Below are positions 23,960 through 38,637 of a DNA stretch of 64,000 bases, piece after piece. Numbering within the stretch: the first letter of the stretch is position 1; each line of letters opens with the position of its first letter. Position numbers and translations under genes: made by a program. Location of the stretch: positions 64,449,878 through 64,513,877 of the forward strand of contig OZ010574.1 of NCBI GenBank assembly GCA_963932145.1, given 5' to 3'. Origin of the DNA: Acanthosepion lycidas (lineage: Eukaryota; Mollusca; Cephalopoda; Sepiida; Sepiidae). The notes beneath the pieces are model-generated. The model had not been told where the DNA came from, did not search any database, and saw only the letters and a list, made by a program, of their open reading frames with translations.

Positions 23960-26900
23960 TTGCTTCATGTCTTTTCTTCATCTGTGGGGAGATTGTCCAG
24001 CATTCATTGCCATATAGGGGCACTGTTATTATCTAACACTTCAGTACTCTTTTCTTTGTTTCTGTTGCTTCATGTCTTTTCTTCATCTGTGGGGAGATTG
24101 TCCAGCATTCATTGCCATATAGGGGGACTGATATTATCTAACAGTTCAGTACTCTTTTCTTTGTTTCTGTTGCTTCATGTCATTTCTTCATCTGTGGGGA
24201 GATTGTCCAGCATTCATTGCCATATAGGGGGACTGATATTATCTAACAGTTCAGTACTCTTTTCTTTGTTTCATTTGCTTCATGTCATTTCTTCATCTAT
24301 GAGGAGATTGTCCAGCATTCACTGCCATATAGGAGGACTGATATTACATACCAGTTCAGTACTCTTTTCTTTGTTTCTGTTGCTTCATGTCATTTCTTCA
24401 TCTGTGGGGAGATTGTCCAACATTCATTGCCATATAGGAGGACTGATATTATATAACAGTTCAGTACTCTTTTCTTTGTTTCTGTTGCTTCATGTCATTT
24501 CTTCATCTGTAGGGAGATTGTCCAGCATTCATTGCCATATAGGGGGACTGATATTACATAACAGTTCAGTACTGTTTTCTTTGTTTCTGTTGCTTCATGT
24601 ATTTTCTTCATCTGTGGGGAGATTGTCCAGCATTCATTGCCATATAGGAGGACTGATATTATATAACAGTTCAGTACTGTTTTCTTTGTTTCCGTTGCTT
24701 CATGTCATTTCTTCATCTGTAGGGAGATTGTCCAGCATTCATTGCCATATAGGGGGACTGATATTATATAACAGTTCAGTACTCTTTTCTTTGTTTCTGT
24801 TGCTTCATGTCATTTCTTCATCTGTAGGGAGATTGTCCAGCATTCATTGCCATATAGGGGGACTGATATTACATAACAGTTCAGTTCTGTTTTCTTTGTT
24901 TCTGTTGCTTCATGTCTTTTCTTCATCTGTGGGGAGATTGTCTAACATTCATTGCCATATAGGAGGACTGATATTATATAACAGTTCAGTACTCTTTTCT
25001 TTGTTTCTGTTGCTTCATGTCATTTCTTCATCTGTAGGGAGATTGTCCAGCATTCATTGCCATATAGGGGGACTGATATTACATAACAGTTCAGTACTGT
25101 TTTCTTTGTTTCTGTTGCTTCATGTCTTTTCTTCATCTGTGGGGAGTTTGTCCAGAATTCACTGCCATATAGGAGGACTGATATTATATAACAGTTCAGT
25201 ACTCTTTTCTTTGTTTCTGTTGCTTCATGTCATTTCTTCATCTGTAGGGAGATTGTCCAGCATTCATTGCCATATAGGGGGACTGATATTACATAACAGT
25301 TCAGTACTGTTTTCTTTGTTTCTGTTGCTTCATGTCTTTTCTTCATCTGTGGGGAGATTGTCCAACATTCATTGCCATATAGGAGGACTGATATTATATA
25401 ACATTTCAGTACTCTTTTCTTTGTTTCTGTTGCTTCATGTCATTTCTTCATCTGTCGGGAGATTGTCCAGCATTCATTGCCATATAGGAGGACTGATATT
25501 ACATAACAGTTCAGTACTGTTTTCTTTGTTTCTGTTGCTTCATGTCATTTCTTCATCTGTAGGGAGATTGTCCAGCATTCATTGTCATATAGGAGGACTG
25601 ATATTACATAACAGTTCAGTACTCTTTTCTTTGTTTCTGTTGCTTCATGTCATTTCTTCATCTGTAGGGAGATTGTCCAGCATTCATTGCCATATAGGAG
25701 GACTGATATTACATAACAGTTCAGTACTCTTTTCTTTGTTTCTGTTCCTTCATGTCATTTCTTCATCTGCAGGGAGATTGTCCAGCATTCATTGCCATAT
25801 AGGAGGACTGATATTACATAACAGTTCAGTACTCTTTTCTTTTTTTCTGTTGCTTCATGTCATTTCTTCATCTGTGGGGAGATTGTCCAGCATTCATTGC
25901 CATATAGGAGGACTGATATTATATAACAGTTCAGTACTGTTTTCTTTGTTTCTGTTGCTTCATGTCATTTCTTCATCTGTAGGGAGATTGTCCAGCATTC
26001 ATTGCCATATAGGGGGACTGATATTATGTAACAGTTCAGTACTCTTTTCTTTGTTTCTGTTGCTTCATGTCATTTCTTCATCTGTAGGGAGATTGTCCAG
26101 CATTCATTGCCATATAGGGGGACTGATATTACATAACAGTTCAGTACTGTTTTCTTTGTTTCTGTTGCTTCATGTCTTTTCTTCATCTGTGGGGAGATTG
26201 TCCAACATTCATTGCCATATAGGAGGACTGATATTATATAACAGTTCAGTACACTTTTCTTTGTTTCTGTTGCTTCATGTCATTTCTTCATCTGTAGGGA
26301 GATTGTCCAGCATTCATTGCCATATAGGGGGACTGATATTACATTACAGTTCAGTACTGTTTTCTTTGTTTCTGTTGCTTCATGTCTTTTCTTCATCTGT
26401 GGGGAGTTTGTCCAGCATTCACTGCCATATAGGAGGACTGATATTATATAACAGTTCAGTACTCTTTTCTTTGTTTCTGTTGCTTCATGTCATTTCTTCA
26501 TCTGTAGGGAGATTGTCCAGCATTCATTGCCATATAGGGGGACTGATATTACATAACAGTTCAGTACTGTTTTCTTTGTTTCTGTTGCTTCATGTCTTTT
26601 CTTCATCTGTGGGGAGATTGTCCAACATTCATTGCCATATAGGAGGACTGATATTATATAACAGTTCAGTAATCTTTTCTTTGTTTCTGTTGCTTCATGT
26701 CATTTCTTCATCTGTCGGGAGATTGTCCAGCATTCATTGCCATATAGGAGGACTGATATTACATAACAGTTCAGTACTGTTTTCTTTGTTTCTGTTGCTT
26801 CATGTCATTTCTTCATCTGTAGGGAGATTGTCCAGCATTCATTGTCATATAGGAGGACTGATATTACATAACAGTTCAGTACTCTTTTCTTTGTTTCTGT

Positions 26901-27990
26901 TGCTTCATGTCATTTCTTCATCTGTAGGGAGATTGTCCAGCATTCATTGCCATATAGGAGGACTGATATTACATAACAGTTCAGTACTCTTTTCTTTGTT
27001 TCTGTTGCTTCATGTCATTTCTTCATCTGTAGGGAGATTGTCCAGCATGCATTGCCATATAGGAGGACTGATATTACATAACAGTTCAGTACTCTTTTCT
27101 TTTTTTCTGTTGCTTCATGTCATTTCTTCATCTGTAGGGAGATTGTCCAGCATTCATTGCCATATAGGAGGACTGATATTACATAACAGTTCAGTACTCT
27201 TTTCTTTGTTTCTGTTGCTTCATGTCATTTCTTCATCTGTAGGGAGATTGTCCAGCATTTATTGCCATATAGGAGGACTGATATTACATAACAGTTCAGT
27301 ACTCTTTTCTTTGTTTCTGTTGCTTCATGTCATTTCTTCATCTGTAGGGAGATTGTCCAGCATTCATTGCCATATAGGAGGACTGATATTACATAACAGT
27401 TCAGTACTTTTTTGTTTGTTTCTGTTGCTTCATGTCATTTCTTCATCTGTAGGGAGATTGTCCAGCATTCATTGCCATATAGGAGGACTGATATTACATA
27501 ACAGTTCAGTACTGTTTTCTTTGTTTCTGTTGCTTCATGTCATTTCTTCATCTGTAGGGAGATTGTCCAGCATTCATTGCCATATAGGAGGACTGATATT
27601 ACATAACAGTTCAGTACTCTTTTCTTTTTTTCTGTTGCTTCATGTCATTTCTTCATCTGTAGGGAGATTGTCCAGCATACATTGCCATATAGGAGGACTG
27701 ATATTACATAACAGTTCAGTACACTTTTCTTTGTTTCTGTTGCTTCATGTCATTTCTTCATCTGTGGGGAGATTGTCCAGCATTCACTGCCATATAGGAG
27801 GACTGATATTACATAACAGTTCAGCACTCTTTTCTTTGTTTCTGTTGCTTCATGTCTTTTCTTCATCTGTGGGGAGATTGTCCAGCATTCATTGCCATAT
27901 AGGGGGACTGATATTATCTAACAGTTCAGTACACTTTTCTTTGTTTCTTTTGCTTCATGTCATTTCTTCATCTATGAGGAGATTGTCCAG
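23960..27990. repeat. Long-range duplicated block, copy A (about 4.0 kb)
   Basis: About 38 units collinear with 42,651-46,681 at a constant offset of 18,691 bp (178 units plus 1). Rare shared variants in the same order include GCACTGTTAT (24,020), ACATACCAG (about 24,346), CATGTATTTTC (about 24,597), CAGTTCTG (about 24,890), TTGTCTAAC, CCAGAATTCAC and CTGTTCCTTC. The few differences are single substitutions, such as ATGTAAC versus ACGTAAC near 26,027 and 44,719. Confidence 0.85.
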
Positions 27991-29829
27991 CATTCACTGC
28001 CATATAGGAGGACTGATATTACATAACAGTTCAGTATTCTTTTCTTTGTTTCTGTTGCTTCATGTCTTTTCTTCATCTGTGGGGAGATTGTCCAGCATTC
28101 ATTGCCATATAGGGGGACTGATATTATCTAACAGTTCAGTACTCTTTTCTTTGTTTCTGTTGCTTCATGTCATTTCTTCATCTGTCGGGAGATTGTCCAG
28201 CATTCATTGCCATATAGGGGGACTGATATTATCTAACAGTTCAGTACTCTTTTCTTTGTTTCATTTGCTTCATGTCATTTCTTCATCTATGAGGAGATTG
28301 TCCAGCATTCACTGCCATATAGGAGGACTGATATTACATAACAGTTCAGTACTCTTTTCTTTGTTTCTGTTGCTTCATGTCATTTCTTCATCTGTGGGGA
28401 GATTGTCCAACATTCATTGCCATATAGGAGCACTGATATTATATAACAGTTCAGTACTCTTTTCTTTGTTTCTGTTGCTTCATGTCATTTCTTCATCTGT
28501 AGGGAGATTGTCCAGCAATCATTGCCATATAGGGGGACTGATATTACATAACAGTTCAGTACTGTTTTCTTTGTTTCTGTTGCTTCATGTCTTTTCTTCA
28601 TCTGTGGGGAGTTTGTCCAGCATTCACTGCCATATAGGAGGACTGATATTATATAACAGTTCAGTACTCTTTTCTTTGTTTCTGTTGCTTCATGTCATTT
28701 CTTCATCTGTAGGGAGATTGTCCAGCATTCATTGCCATATAGGGGGACTGATATTACATAACAGTTCAGTACTGTTTTCTTTGTTTCTGTTGCTTCATGT
28801 CTTTTCTTCATCTGTGGGGAGATTGTCCAACATTCATTGCCATATAGGAGGACTGATATTATATAACAGTTCAGTACACTTTTCTTTGTTTCTGTTGCTT
28901 CATGTCATTTCTTCATCTGTCGGGAGATTGTCCAGCATTCATTGCCATATAGGAGGACTGATATTACATAACAGTTCAGTACTGTTTTCTTTGTTTCTGT
29001 TGCTTCATGTCATTTCTTCATCTGTAGGGAGATTGTCCAGCATTCATTGCCATATAGGAGGACTGATATTACATAACAGTTCAGTACTGTTTTCTTTGTT
29101 TCTGTTGCTTCATGTCATTTCTTCATCTGTAGTGAGATTGTCCAGCATTCATTGACATATAGGAGGACTGATATTACATAACAGTTCAGTACTCTTTTCT
29201 TTGTTTCTGTTGCTTCATGTCATTTCTTCATCTGTAGGGAGATTGTCCAGCATTCATTGCCATATAGGAGGACTGATATTACATAACAGTTCAGTACTGT
29301 TTTCTTTGTTTCTGTTGCTTCATGTCATTTCTTCATCTGTAGGGAGATTGTCCAGCATTCATTGCCATATAGGAGGACTGATATTACATAACAGTTCAGT
29401 ACTGTTTTCTTTGTTTCTGTTGCTTCATGTCATTTCTTCATCTGTAGGGAGATTGTCCAGCATTCATTGCCATATAGGAGGACAGATATTACATAACAGT
29501 TCAGTACTCTTTTCTTTTTTTCTGTTGCTTCATGTCATTTCTTCATCTGTAGGGAGATTGTCCAGCATTCATTGCCATATAGGAGGACTGATATTACATA
29601 ACAGTTCAGTACTCTTTTCTTTGTTTCTGTTGCTTCATGTCATTTCTTCATCTGTAGGGAGATTGTCCAGCATTCATTGCCATATAGGAGGACTGATATT
29701 ATATAACAGTTCAGTACTCTTTTCTTTGTTTCTGTTGCTTCATGTCATTTCTTCATCTGTAGGGAGATTGTCCAGCATTCATTGCCATATAGGGGGACTG
29801 ATATTACATAACAGTTCAGTACTGTTTTC

Positions 29830-30760
29830 TTTGTTTCTGATGCTTCATGTCTTTTCTTTATCTGTGGGGAGATTGTCCAGCATTCATTGCCATATAGGGG
29901 GACTGATATTATCTAACAGTTCAGTACTCTTTTCTTTGTTTCTGTTGCTTCATGTCATTTCTTCATCTATAAGGAGATTGTCCAGCATTCACTGCCATAT
30001 AGGGGGACTGATATTATCTAACAGTTCAGTACTCTTTTCTTTGTTTCTGTTGCTTCATGTCATTTCTTCATCTGTCGGGAGATTGTCCAACATTCATTTC
30101 CATATAGGGGGACTGATATTATCTAACACTTCAGTACTCTTTTCTTTGTTTCTGTTGCTTCATGTCATTTCTTCATCTATCAGGAGATTATCCAGCATTC
30201 ACTGCCATATAGGAGGACTGATATTACATAACAGTTCAGTACTCTTTTCTTTGTTTCTGTTGCTTCATGTCTTTTCTTCATCTGTGGGGAGATTGTCCAG
30301 CATTCATTGCCATATAGGGGGACTGATATTATCTAACAGTTCAGTACTCTTTTCTTTGTTTCTGTTGCTTCATGTCATTTCTTCATCTGTGAGGAGATTG
30401 CCCAGCATTCACTGCCATATGGGAGGACTGATATTATCTAACAGTTCAGTACTCTTTTCTTTGTTTCTGTTGCTTCATGTCATTTCTTCATCTGTGGGAA
30501 GATTGTCCAGCATTCATTGCAATATAGGGGCACTGATATTATCTAACAGTTCTGTACTCTTTTCTTTGTTTCTGTTGCTTCTTGTCATTTCTTCATCTGT
30601 CGGGAGATTGTCCAGCATTCATTGCCATATAGGGGGACAGATATTATCTAACACTCCAGTACTCTTTTCTTTGTTTCTGTGTGCTTCATGTCATTTCTTC
30701 ATCTGTGGGGAGATTGTCCAGCATTCATTGCCATATAGGGGGACTGATATTATCTAACAG
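29830..30760. repeat. +1-bp cassette, copy 1
   Basis: Series of diagnostic units: TTTCTTTATCTG (29,856), CTATAAGGAGA, CATTTCCATAT, GCCCAGCATTCAC with CATATGGG, TGCAATATAGG, TGCTTCTTGTC, and finally CTGTGTGCTTC with one extra base (about 30,680). It is repeated at 35.4, 57.9 and 61.2 kb and partly at 41.0 kb. Confidence 0.85.
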
Positions 30761-33700
30761 TTCAGTACTCTTTTCTTTGTTTCATTTGCTTCATGTCATT
30801 TCTTCATCTATGAGGAGATTGTCCAGCATTCACTGCCATATAGGAGGACTGATATTACATAACAGTTCAGTACTCTTTTCTTTGTTTCTGTTGCTTCGTG
30901 TCATTTCTTCATCTGTGGGGAGATTGTCCAACATTCATTGCCATATAGGAGGACTGATATTATATAACAGTTCAGTACTCTTTTCTTTGTTTCTGTTGCT
31001 TCATGTCATTTCTTCATCTGTATAGAGATTGTCCAGCATTCATTGCCATATAGGGGGACTGATATTACATAACAGTTCAGTACTGTTTTCTTTGTTTCTG
31101 TTGCTTCATGTCTTTTCTTCATCTGTGGGGAGATTGTCCAGCATTCATTGCCATATAGGAGGACTGATATTATATAACAGTTCAGTACTGTTTTCTTTGT
31201 TTCTGTTGCTTCATGTCATTTCTTCATCTGTAGGGAGATTGTCCAGCATTCATTGCCATATAGGGGGACTGATATTATATAACAGTTCAGTACTCTTTTC
31301 TTTGTTTCTGTTGCTTCATGTCATTTCTTCATCTGTAGGGAGATTGTCCAGCATTCATTGCCATATAGGGGGACTGATATTACATAACAGTTCAGTACTG
31401 TTTTCTTTGTTTCTGTTGCTTCATGTCTTTTCTTCATCTGTGGGGAGATTGTCCAACATTCATTGCCATATAGGAGGACTGATATTATATAACAGTTCAG
31501 TACTCTTTTCTTTGTTTCTGTTGCTTCATGTCATTTCTTAATCTGTAGGGAGATTGTCCAGCATTCATTGCCATATAGGGGGACTGATATTACATAACAG
31601 TTCAGTACTGTTTTCTTTGTTTCTGTTGCTTCATGTCTTTTCTTCATCTGTGGGGAGTTTGTCCAGCATTCACTGCCATATAGGAGGACTGATATTATAT
31701 AACAGTTCAGTACTCTTTTCTTTGTTTCTGTTGCTTCATGTCATTTCTTCATCTGTAGGGAGATTGTCCAGCATTCATTGCCATATAGGGGGACTGATAT
31801 TACATAACAGTTCAGTACTGTTTTCTTTGTTTCTGTTGCTTCATGTCTTTTCTTCATCTGTGGGGAGATTGTCCAACATTCATTGCCATATAGGAGGACT
31901 GATATTATATAACAGTTCAGTACTCTTTTCTTTGTTTCTGTTGCTTCATGTCATTTCTTCATCTGTCGGGAGATTGTCCAGCATTCATTGCCATATAGGA
32001 GGACTGATATTACATAACAGTTCAGTACTGTTTTCTTTGTTTCTGTTGCTTCATGTCATTTCTTCATCTGTAGGGAGATTGTCCAGCATTCATTGTCAGA
32101 TAGGAGGACTGATATTACATAACAGTTCAGTACTCTTTTCTTTGTTTCTGTTGCTTCATGTCATTTCTTCATCTGTAGGGAGATTGTCCAGCATTCATTG
32201 CCATATAGGAGGACTGATATTACATAACAGTTCAGTACTCTTTTCTTTTTTTCTGTTGCTTCATGTCATTTCTTCATCTGTAGGGAGATTGTCCAGCATT
32301 CATTGCCATATAGGAGGACTGATATTACATAACAGTTCAGTACTCTTTTCTTTGTTTCTGTTGCTTCATGTCATTTCTTCATCTGTAGGGAGATTGTCCA
32401 GCATTCATTGCCATATAGGAGGACTGATATTACATAACAGTTCAGTACTCTTTTCTTTGTTTCTGTTGCTTCATGTCATTTCTTCATCTGTAGGGAGATT
32501 GTCCAGCATTCATTGCCATATAGGAGGACTGATATTACATAACAGTTCAGTACTGTTTTCTTTGTTTCTGTTGCTTCATGTCATTTCTTCATCTGTAGGG
32601 AGATTGTCCAGCATTCATTGCCATATAGGAGGACTGATATTACATAACAGTTCAGTACTGTTTTCTTTGTTTCTGTTGCTTCATGTCATTTCTTCATCTG
32701 TAGGGAGATTGTCCAGCATTCATTGCCATATAGGAGGACTGATATTACATAACAGTTCAGTACTCTTTTCTTTTTTTCTGTTGCTTCATGTCATTTCTTC
32801 ATCTGTAGGGAGATTGACCAGCATTCATTGCCATATAGGAGGACTGATATTACATAACAGTTCAGTACACTTTTCTTTGTTTCTGTTGCTTCATGTCATT
32901 TCTTCATCTGTGGGGAGATTGTCCAGCATTCACTGCCATATAGGAGGACTGATATTACATAACAGTTCAGCACTCTTTTCTTTGTTTCTGTTGCTTCATG
33001 TCTTTTCTTCATCTGTGGGGAGATTGTCCAGCATTCATTGCCATATAGGGGGACTGATATTATCTAACAGTTCAGTACACTTTTCTTTGTTTCTTTTGCT
33101 TCATGTCATTTCTTCATCTATGAGGAGATTGTCCAGCATTCACTGCCATATAGGAGGACTGATATTACATAACAGTTCAGTACTCTTTTCTTTGTTTCTG
33201 TTGCTTCATGTCTTCTCTTCATCTGTGGGGAGATTGTCCAGCATTCATTGCCATATAGGGGCACTGTTATTATCTAACACTTCAGTACTCTTTTCTTTGT
33301 TTCTGTTGCTTCATGTCTTTTCTTCATCTGTGGGGAGATTGTCCAGCATACATTGCCATATAGGGGGACTGATATTATCTAACAGTTCAGTACTCTTTTC
33401 TTTGTTTCTGTTGCTTCATGTCATTTCTTCATCTGTGGGGAGATTGTCCAGCATTCATTGCCATATAGGGGGACTGATATTATCTAACAGTTCAGTACAC
33501 TTTTCTTTGTTTCATTTGCTTCATGTCATTTCTTCATCTATGAGGAGATTGTCCAGCATTCACTGCCATATAGGAGGACTGATATTACATAACGGTTCAG
33601 TACTCTTTTCTTTGTTTCTGTTGCTTCATGTCATTTCTTCATCTGTGGGGAGATTGTCCAACATTCATTGCCATATAGGAGGACTGATATTATATAACAG

Positions 33701-35395
33701 TTCAGTACTCTTTTCTTTGTTTCTGTTGCTTCATGTCATTTCTTCATCTGTAGGGAGATTGTCCAGCATTCATTGCCATATAGGGGGACTAATATTACAT
33801 AACAGTTCAGTACTGTTTTCTTTGTTTCTGTTGCTTCATGTCTTTTCTTCATCTGTGGGGAGATTGTCCAGCATTCATTGCCATATAGGAGGACTGATAT
33901 TATATAACAGTTCAGTACTGTTTTCTTTGTTTCTGTTGCTTCATGTCATTTCTTCATCTGTAGGGAGATTGTCCAGCATTCATTGCCATATAGGGGGACT
34001 GATATTACATAACAGTTCAGTACTGTTTTCTTTGTTTCTGTTGCTTCATGTCTTTTCTTCATCTGTGGGGAGATTGTCCAACATTCATTGCCATATAGGA
34101 GGACTGATATTATATAACAGTTCAGTACTCTTTTCTTTGTTTCTGTTGCTTCATGTCATTTCTTCATCTGTAGGGAGATTGTCCAGCATTCATTGCCATA
34201 TAGGGGGACTGATATTACATAACAGTTCAGTACTGTTTTCTTTGTTTCTGTTGCTTCATGTCTTTTCTTCATCTGTGGGGAGTTTGTCCAGCATTCACTG
34301 CCATATAGGAGGACTGATATTATATAACAGTTCAGTACTCTTTTCTTTGTTTCTGTTGCTTCATGTCATTTCTTCATCTGTAGGGAGATTGTCCAGCATT
34401 CATTGCCATATAGGGGGACTGATATTACATAACAGTTCAGTACTGTTTTCTTTGTTTCTGTTGCTTCATGTCTTTTCTTCATCTGTGGGGAGATTGTCCA
34501 ACATTCATTGCCATATAGGAGGACTGATATTATATAACAGTTCAGTACTCTTTTCTTTGTTTCTGTTGCTTCATGTCATTTCTTCATCTGTCGGGAGATT
34601 GTCCAGCATTCATTGCCATATAGGAGGACTGATATTACATAACAGTTCAGTACTGTTTTCTTTGTTTCTGTTGCTTCATGTCATTTCTTCATCTGTAGGG
34701 AGATTGTCCAGCATTCATTGTCATATAGGAGGACTGATATTACATAACAGTTCAGTACTCTTTTCTTTGTTTCTGTTGCTTCATGTCATTTCTTCATCTG
34801 TAGGGAGATTGTCCAGCATTCATTGCCATATAGGAGGACTGATATTACATAACAGTTCAGTACTCTTTTCTTTGTTTCTGTTACTTCATGTCATTTCTTC
34901 ATCTGTAGGGAGATTGTCCAGCATTCATTGCCATATAGGAGGACTGATATTACATAACAGTTCAGTACTCTTTTCTTTTTTTCTGTTGCTTCATGTCATT
35001 TCTTCATCTGTAGGGAGATTGTCCAGCATTCATTGCCATATAGGAGGACTGATATTACCTAACAGTTCAGTACTCTTTTCTTTGTTTCTGTTGCTTCATG
35101 TCATTTCTTCATCTGTAGGGAGATTGTCCAGCATTCATTGCCATATAGGAGGACTGATATTATCTAACACTTCAGTACTCTTTTCTTTGTTTCTGTTGCT
35201 TCATGTCATTTCTTCATCTGTAGGGAGATTGTCCAGCATTCATTGCCATATAGGAGGACTGATATTACATAACAGTTCAGTACTGTTTTCTTTGTTTCTG
35301 TTGCTTCATGTCATTTCTTCATCTCTAGGGAGATTGTCCAGCATTCATTGCCATATAGGGGGACTGATATTACATAACAGTTCAGTACTGTTTTC

Positions 35396-36323
35396 TTTGT
35401 TTCTGATGCTTCATGTCTTTTCTTTATCTGTGGGGAGATTGTCCAGCATTCATTGCCATATAGGGGGACTGATATTATCTAACAGTTCAGTACTCTTTTC
35501 TTTGTTTCTGTTGCTTCATGTCATTTCTTCATCTATAAGGAGATTGTCCAGCATTCACTGCCATATAGGGGGACTGATATTATCTAACAGTTCAGTACTC
35601 TTTTCTTTTTTTCTGTTGCTTCATGTCATTTCTTCATCTGTCGGGAGATTGTCCAGCATTCATTTCCATATAGGGGGACTGATATTATCTAACACTTCAG
35701 TACTCTTTTCTTTGTTTCTGTTGCTTCATGTCATTTCTTCATCTATGAGGAGATTGTCCAGCATTCACTGCCATATAGGAGGACTGATATTACATAACAG
35801 TTCAGTACTCTTTTCTTTGTTTCTTTTGCTTCATGTCTTTTCTTCATCTGTGGGGAGATTGTCCAGCATTCATTGCCATATAGGGGGACTGATATTATCT
35901 AACAGTTCAGTACTCTTTTCTTTGTTTCTGTTGCTTCATGTCATTTCTTCATCTGTGAGGAGATTGCCCAGCATTCACTGCCATATGGGAGGACTGATAT
36001 TATCTAACAGTTCAGTACTCTTTTCTTTGTTTCTGTTGCTTCATGTCATTTCTTCATCTGTGGGAAGATTGTCCAGCATTCATTGCAATATAGGGGCACT
36101 GATATTATCTAACAGTTCTGTACTCTTTTCTTTGTTTCTGTTGCTTCTTGTCATTTCTTCATCTGTCGGGAGATTGTCCAGCATTCATTGCCATATAGGG
36201 GGACAGATATTATCTAACACTTCAGTACTCTTTTCTTTGTTTCTGTGTGCTTCATGTCATTTCTTCATCTGTGGGGAGATTGTCCAGCATTCATTGCCAT
36301 ATAGGGGGACTGATATTATCTAA
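35396..36323. repeat. +1-bp cassette, copy 2
   Basis: Same series of diagnostic units as 29,830-30,760, offset 5,566 bp, ending with the +1 unit at 36,247. The units after it, including TTGCTTCGTGTC, are also shared with those after copies 1 and 4, so the duplication extends beyond the cassette. Confidence 0.85.
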
Positions 36324-38637
36324 CAGTTCAGTACTCTTTTCTTTGTTTCATTTGCTTCATGTCATTTCTTCATCTATGAGGAGATTGTCCAGCATTCACT
36401 GCCATATAGGAGGACTGATATTACATAACAGTTCAGTACTCTTTTCTTTGTTTCTGTTGCTTCGTGTCATTTCTTCATCTGTGGGGAGATTGTCCAACAT
36501 TCATTGCCATATAGGAGGACTGATATTATATAACAGTTCAGTACTCTTTTCTTTGTTTCTGTTGCTTCATGTCATTTCTTCATCTGTAGGGAGATTGTCC
36601 AGCATTCATTGCCATATAGGGGGACTGATATTACATAACAGTTCAGTACTGTTTTCTTTGTTTCTGTTGCTTCATGTCTTTTCTTCATCTGTGGGGAGAT
36701 TGTCCAGCATTCATTGCCATATAGGAGGACTGATATTATATAACAGTTCAGTACTGTTTTCTTTGTTTCTGTTGCTTCATGTCATTTCTTCATCTGTAGG
36801 GAGATTGTCCAGCATTCATTGCCATATAGGGGGACTGATATTACATAACAGTTCAGTACTCTTTTCTTTGTTTCTGTTGCTTCATGTCATTTCTTCATCT
36901 GTAGGGAGATTGTCCAGCATTCATTGCCATATAGGGGGACTGATATTACATAACAGTTCAGTACTGTTTTCTTTGTTTCTGTTGCTTCATGTCTTTTCTT
37001 CATCTGTGGGGAGATTGTCCAACATTCATTGCCATATAGGAGGACTGATATTATATAACAGTTCAGTACTCTTTTCTTTGTTTCTGTTGCTTCATGTCAT
37101 TTCTTCATCTGTAGGGAGATTGTCCAGCATTCATTGCCATATAGGGGGACTGATATTACATAACAGTTCAGTACTGTTTTCTTTGTTTCTGTTGCTTCAT
37201 GTCTTTTCTTCATCTGTGGGGAGTTTGTCCAGCATTCACTGCCATATAGGAGGACTGATATTATATAACAGTTCAGTACTCTTTTCTTTGTTTCTGTTGC
37301 TTCATGTCATTTCTTCATCTGTAGGGAGATTGTCCAGCATTCATTGCCATATAGGGGGACTGATATTACATAACAGTTCAGTACTGTTTTCTTTGTTTCT
37401 GTTGCTTCATGTCTTTTCTTCATCTGTGGGGAGATTGTCCAACATTCATTGCCATATAGGAGGACTGATATTATATAACAGTTCAGTACTCTTTTCTTTG
37501 TTTCTGTTGCTTCATGTCATTTCTTCATCTGTCGGGAGATTGTCCAGCATTCATTGCCATATAGGAGGACTGATATTACATAACAGTTCAGTACTGTTTT
37601 CTTTGTTTCTGTTGCTTCATGTCATTTCTTCATCTGTAGGGAGATTGTCCAGCATTCATTGTCATATAGGAGGACTGATATTACATAACAGTTCAGTACT
37701 CTTTTCTTTGTTTCTGTTGCTTCATGTCATTTCTTCATCTGTAGGGAGATTGTCCAGCATTCATTGCCATAGAGGAGGACTGATATTACATAACAGTTCA
37801 GTACTCTTTTCTTTGTTTCTGTTGCTTCATGTCATTTCTTCATCTGTAGGGAGATTGTCCAGCATTCATTGCCATAGAGGAGGACTGATATTACATAACA
37901 GTTCAGTACTCTTTTCTTTTTTTCTGTTGCTTCATGTCATTTCTTCATCTGTAGGGAGATTGTCCAGCATTCATTGCCATATAGGAGGACTGATATTACA
38001 TAACAGTTCAGTACTCTTTTCTTTGTTTCTGTTGCTTCATGTCATTTCTTCATCTGTAGGGAGATTGTCCAGCATTCATTGCCATATAGGAGGACTGATA
38101 TTACATAACAGTTCAGTACTCTTTTCTTTGTTTCTGTTGCTTCATGTCATTTCTTCATCTGTAGGGAGATTGTCCAGCATTCATTGCCATATAGGAGGAC
38201 TGATATTACATAACAGTTCAGTACTGTTTTCTTTGTTTCTGTTGCTTCATGTCATTTCTTCATCTGTAGGGAGATTGTCCAGCATTCATTGCCATATAGG
38301 AGGACTGATATTACATAACAGTTCAGTACTGTTTCTTTGTTTCTGTTGCTTCATGTCATTTCTTCATCTGTAGGGAGATTGTCCAGCATTCATTGCCATA
38401 TAGGAGGACTGATATTACATAACAGTTCAGTACTCTTTTCTTTTTTTCTGTTGCTTCATGTCATTTCTTCATCTGTAGGGAGATTGTCCAGCATTCATTG
38501 CCATATAGGAGGACTGATATTACATAACAGTTCAGTACACTTTTCTTTGTTTCTGTTGCTTCATGTCATTTCTTCATCTGTGGGGAGATTGTCCAGCATT
38601 CACTGCCATATAGGAGGACTGATATTACATAACAGTT

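Noticed and set aside
17021-29155. 4,044-codon + strand open frame as a giant repetitive membrane protein gene
   Set aside because: It is the 105-bp repeat read in its stop-free frame. It starts at TTG inside a unit, has no non-repeat terminus, ends by a random substitution, and the recognisable homology is on the opposite strand.
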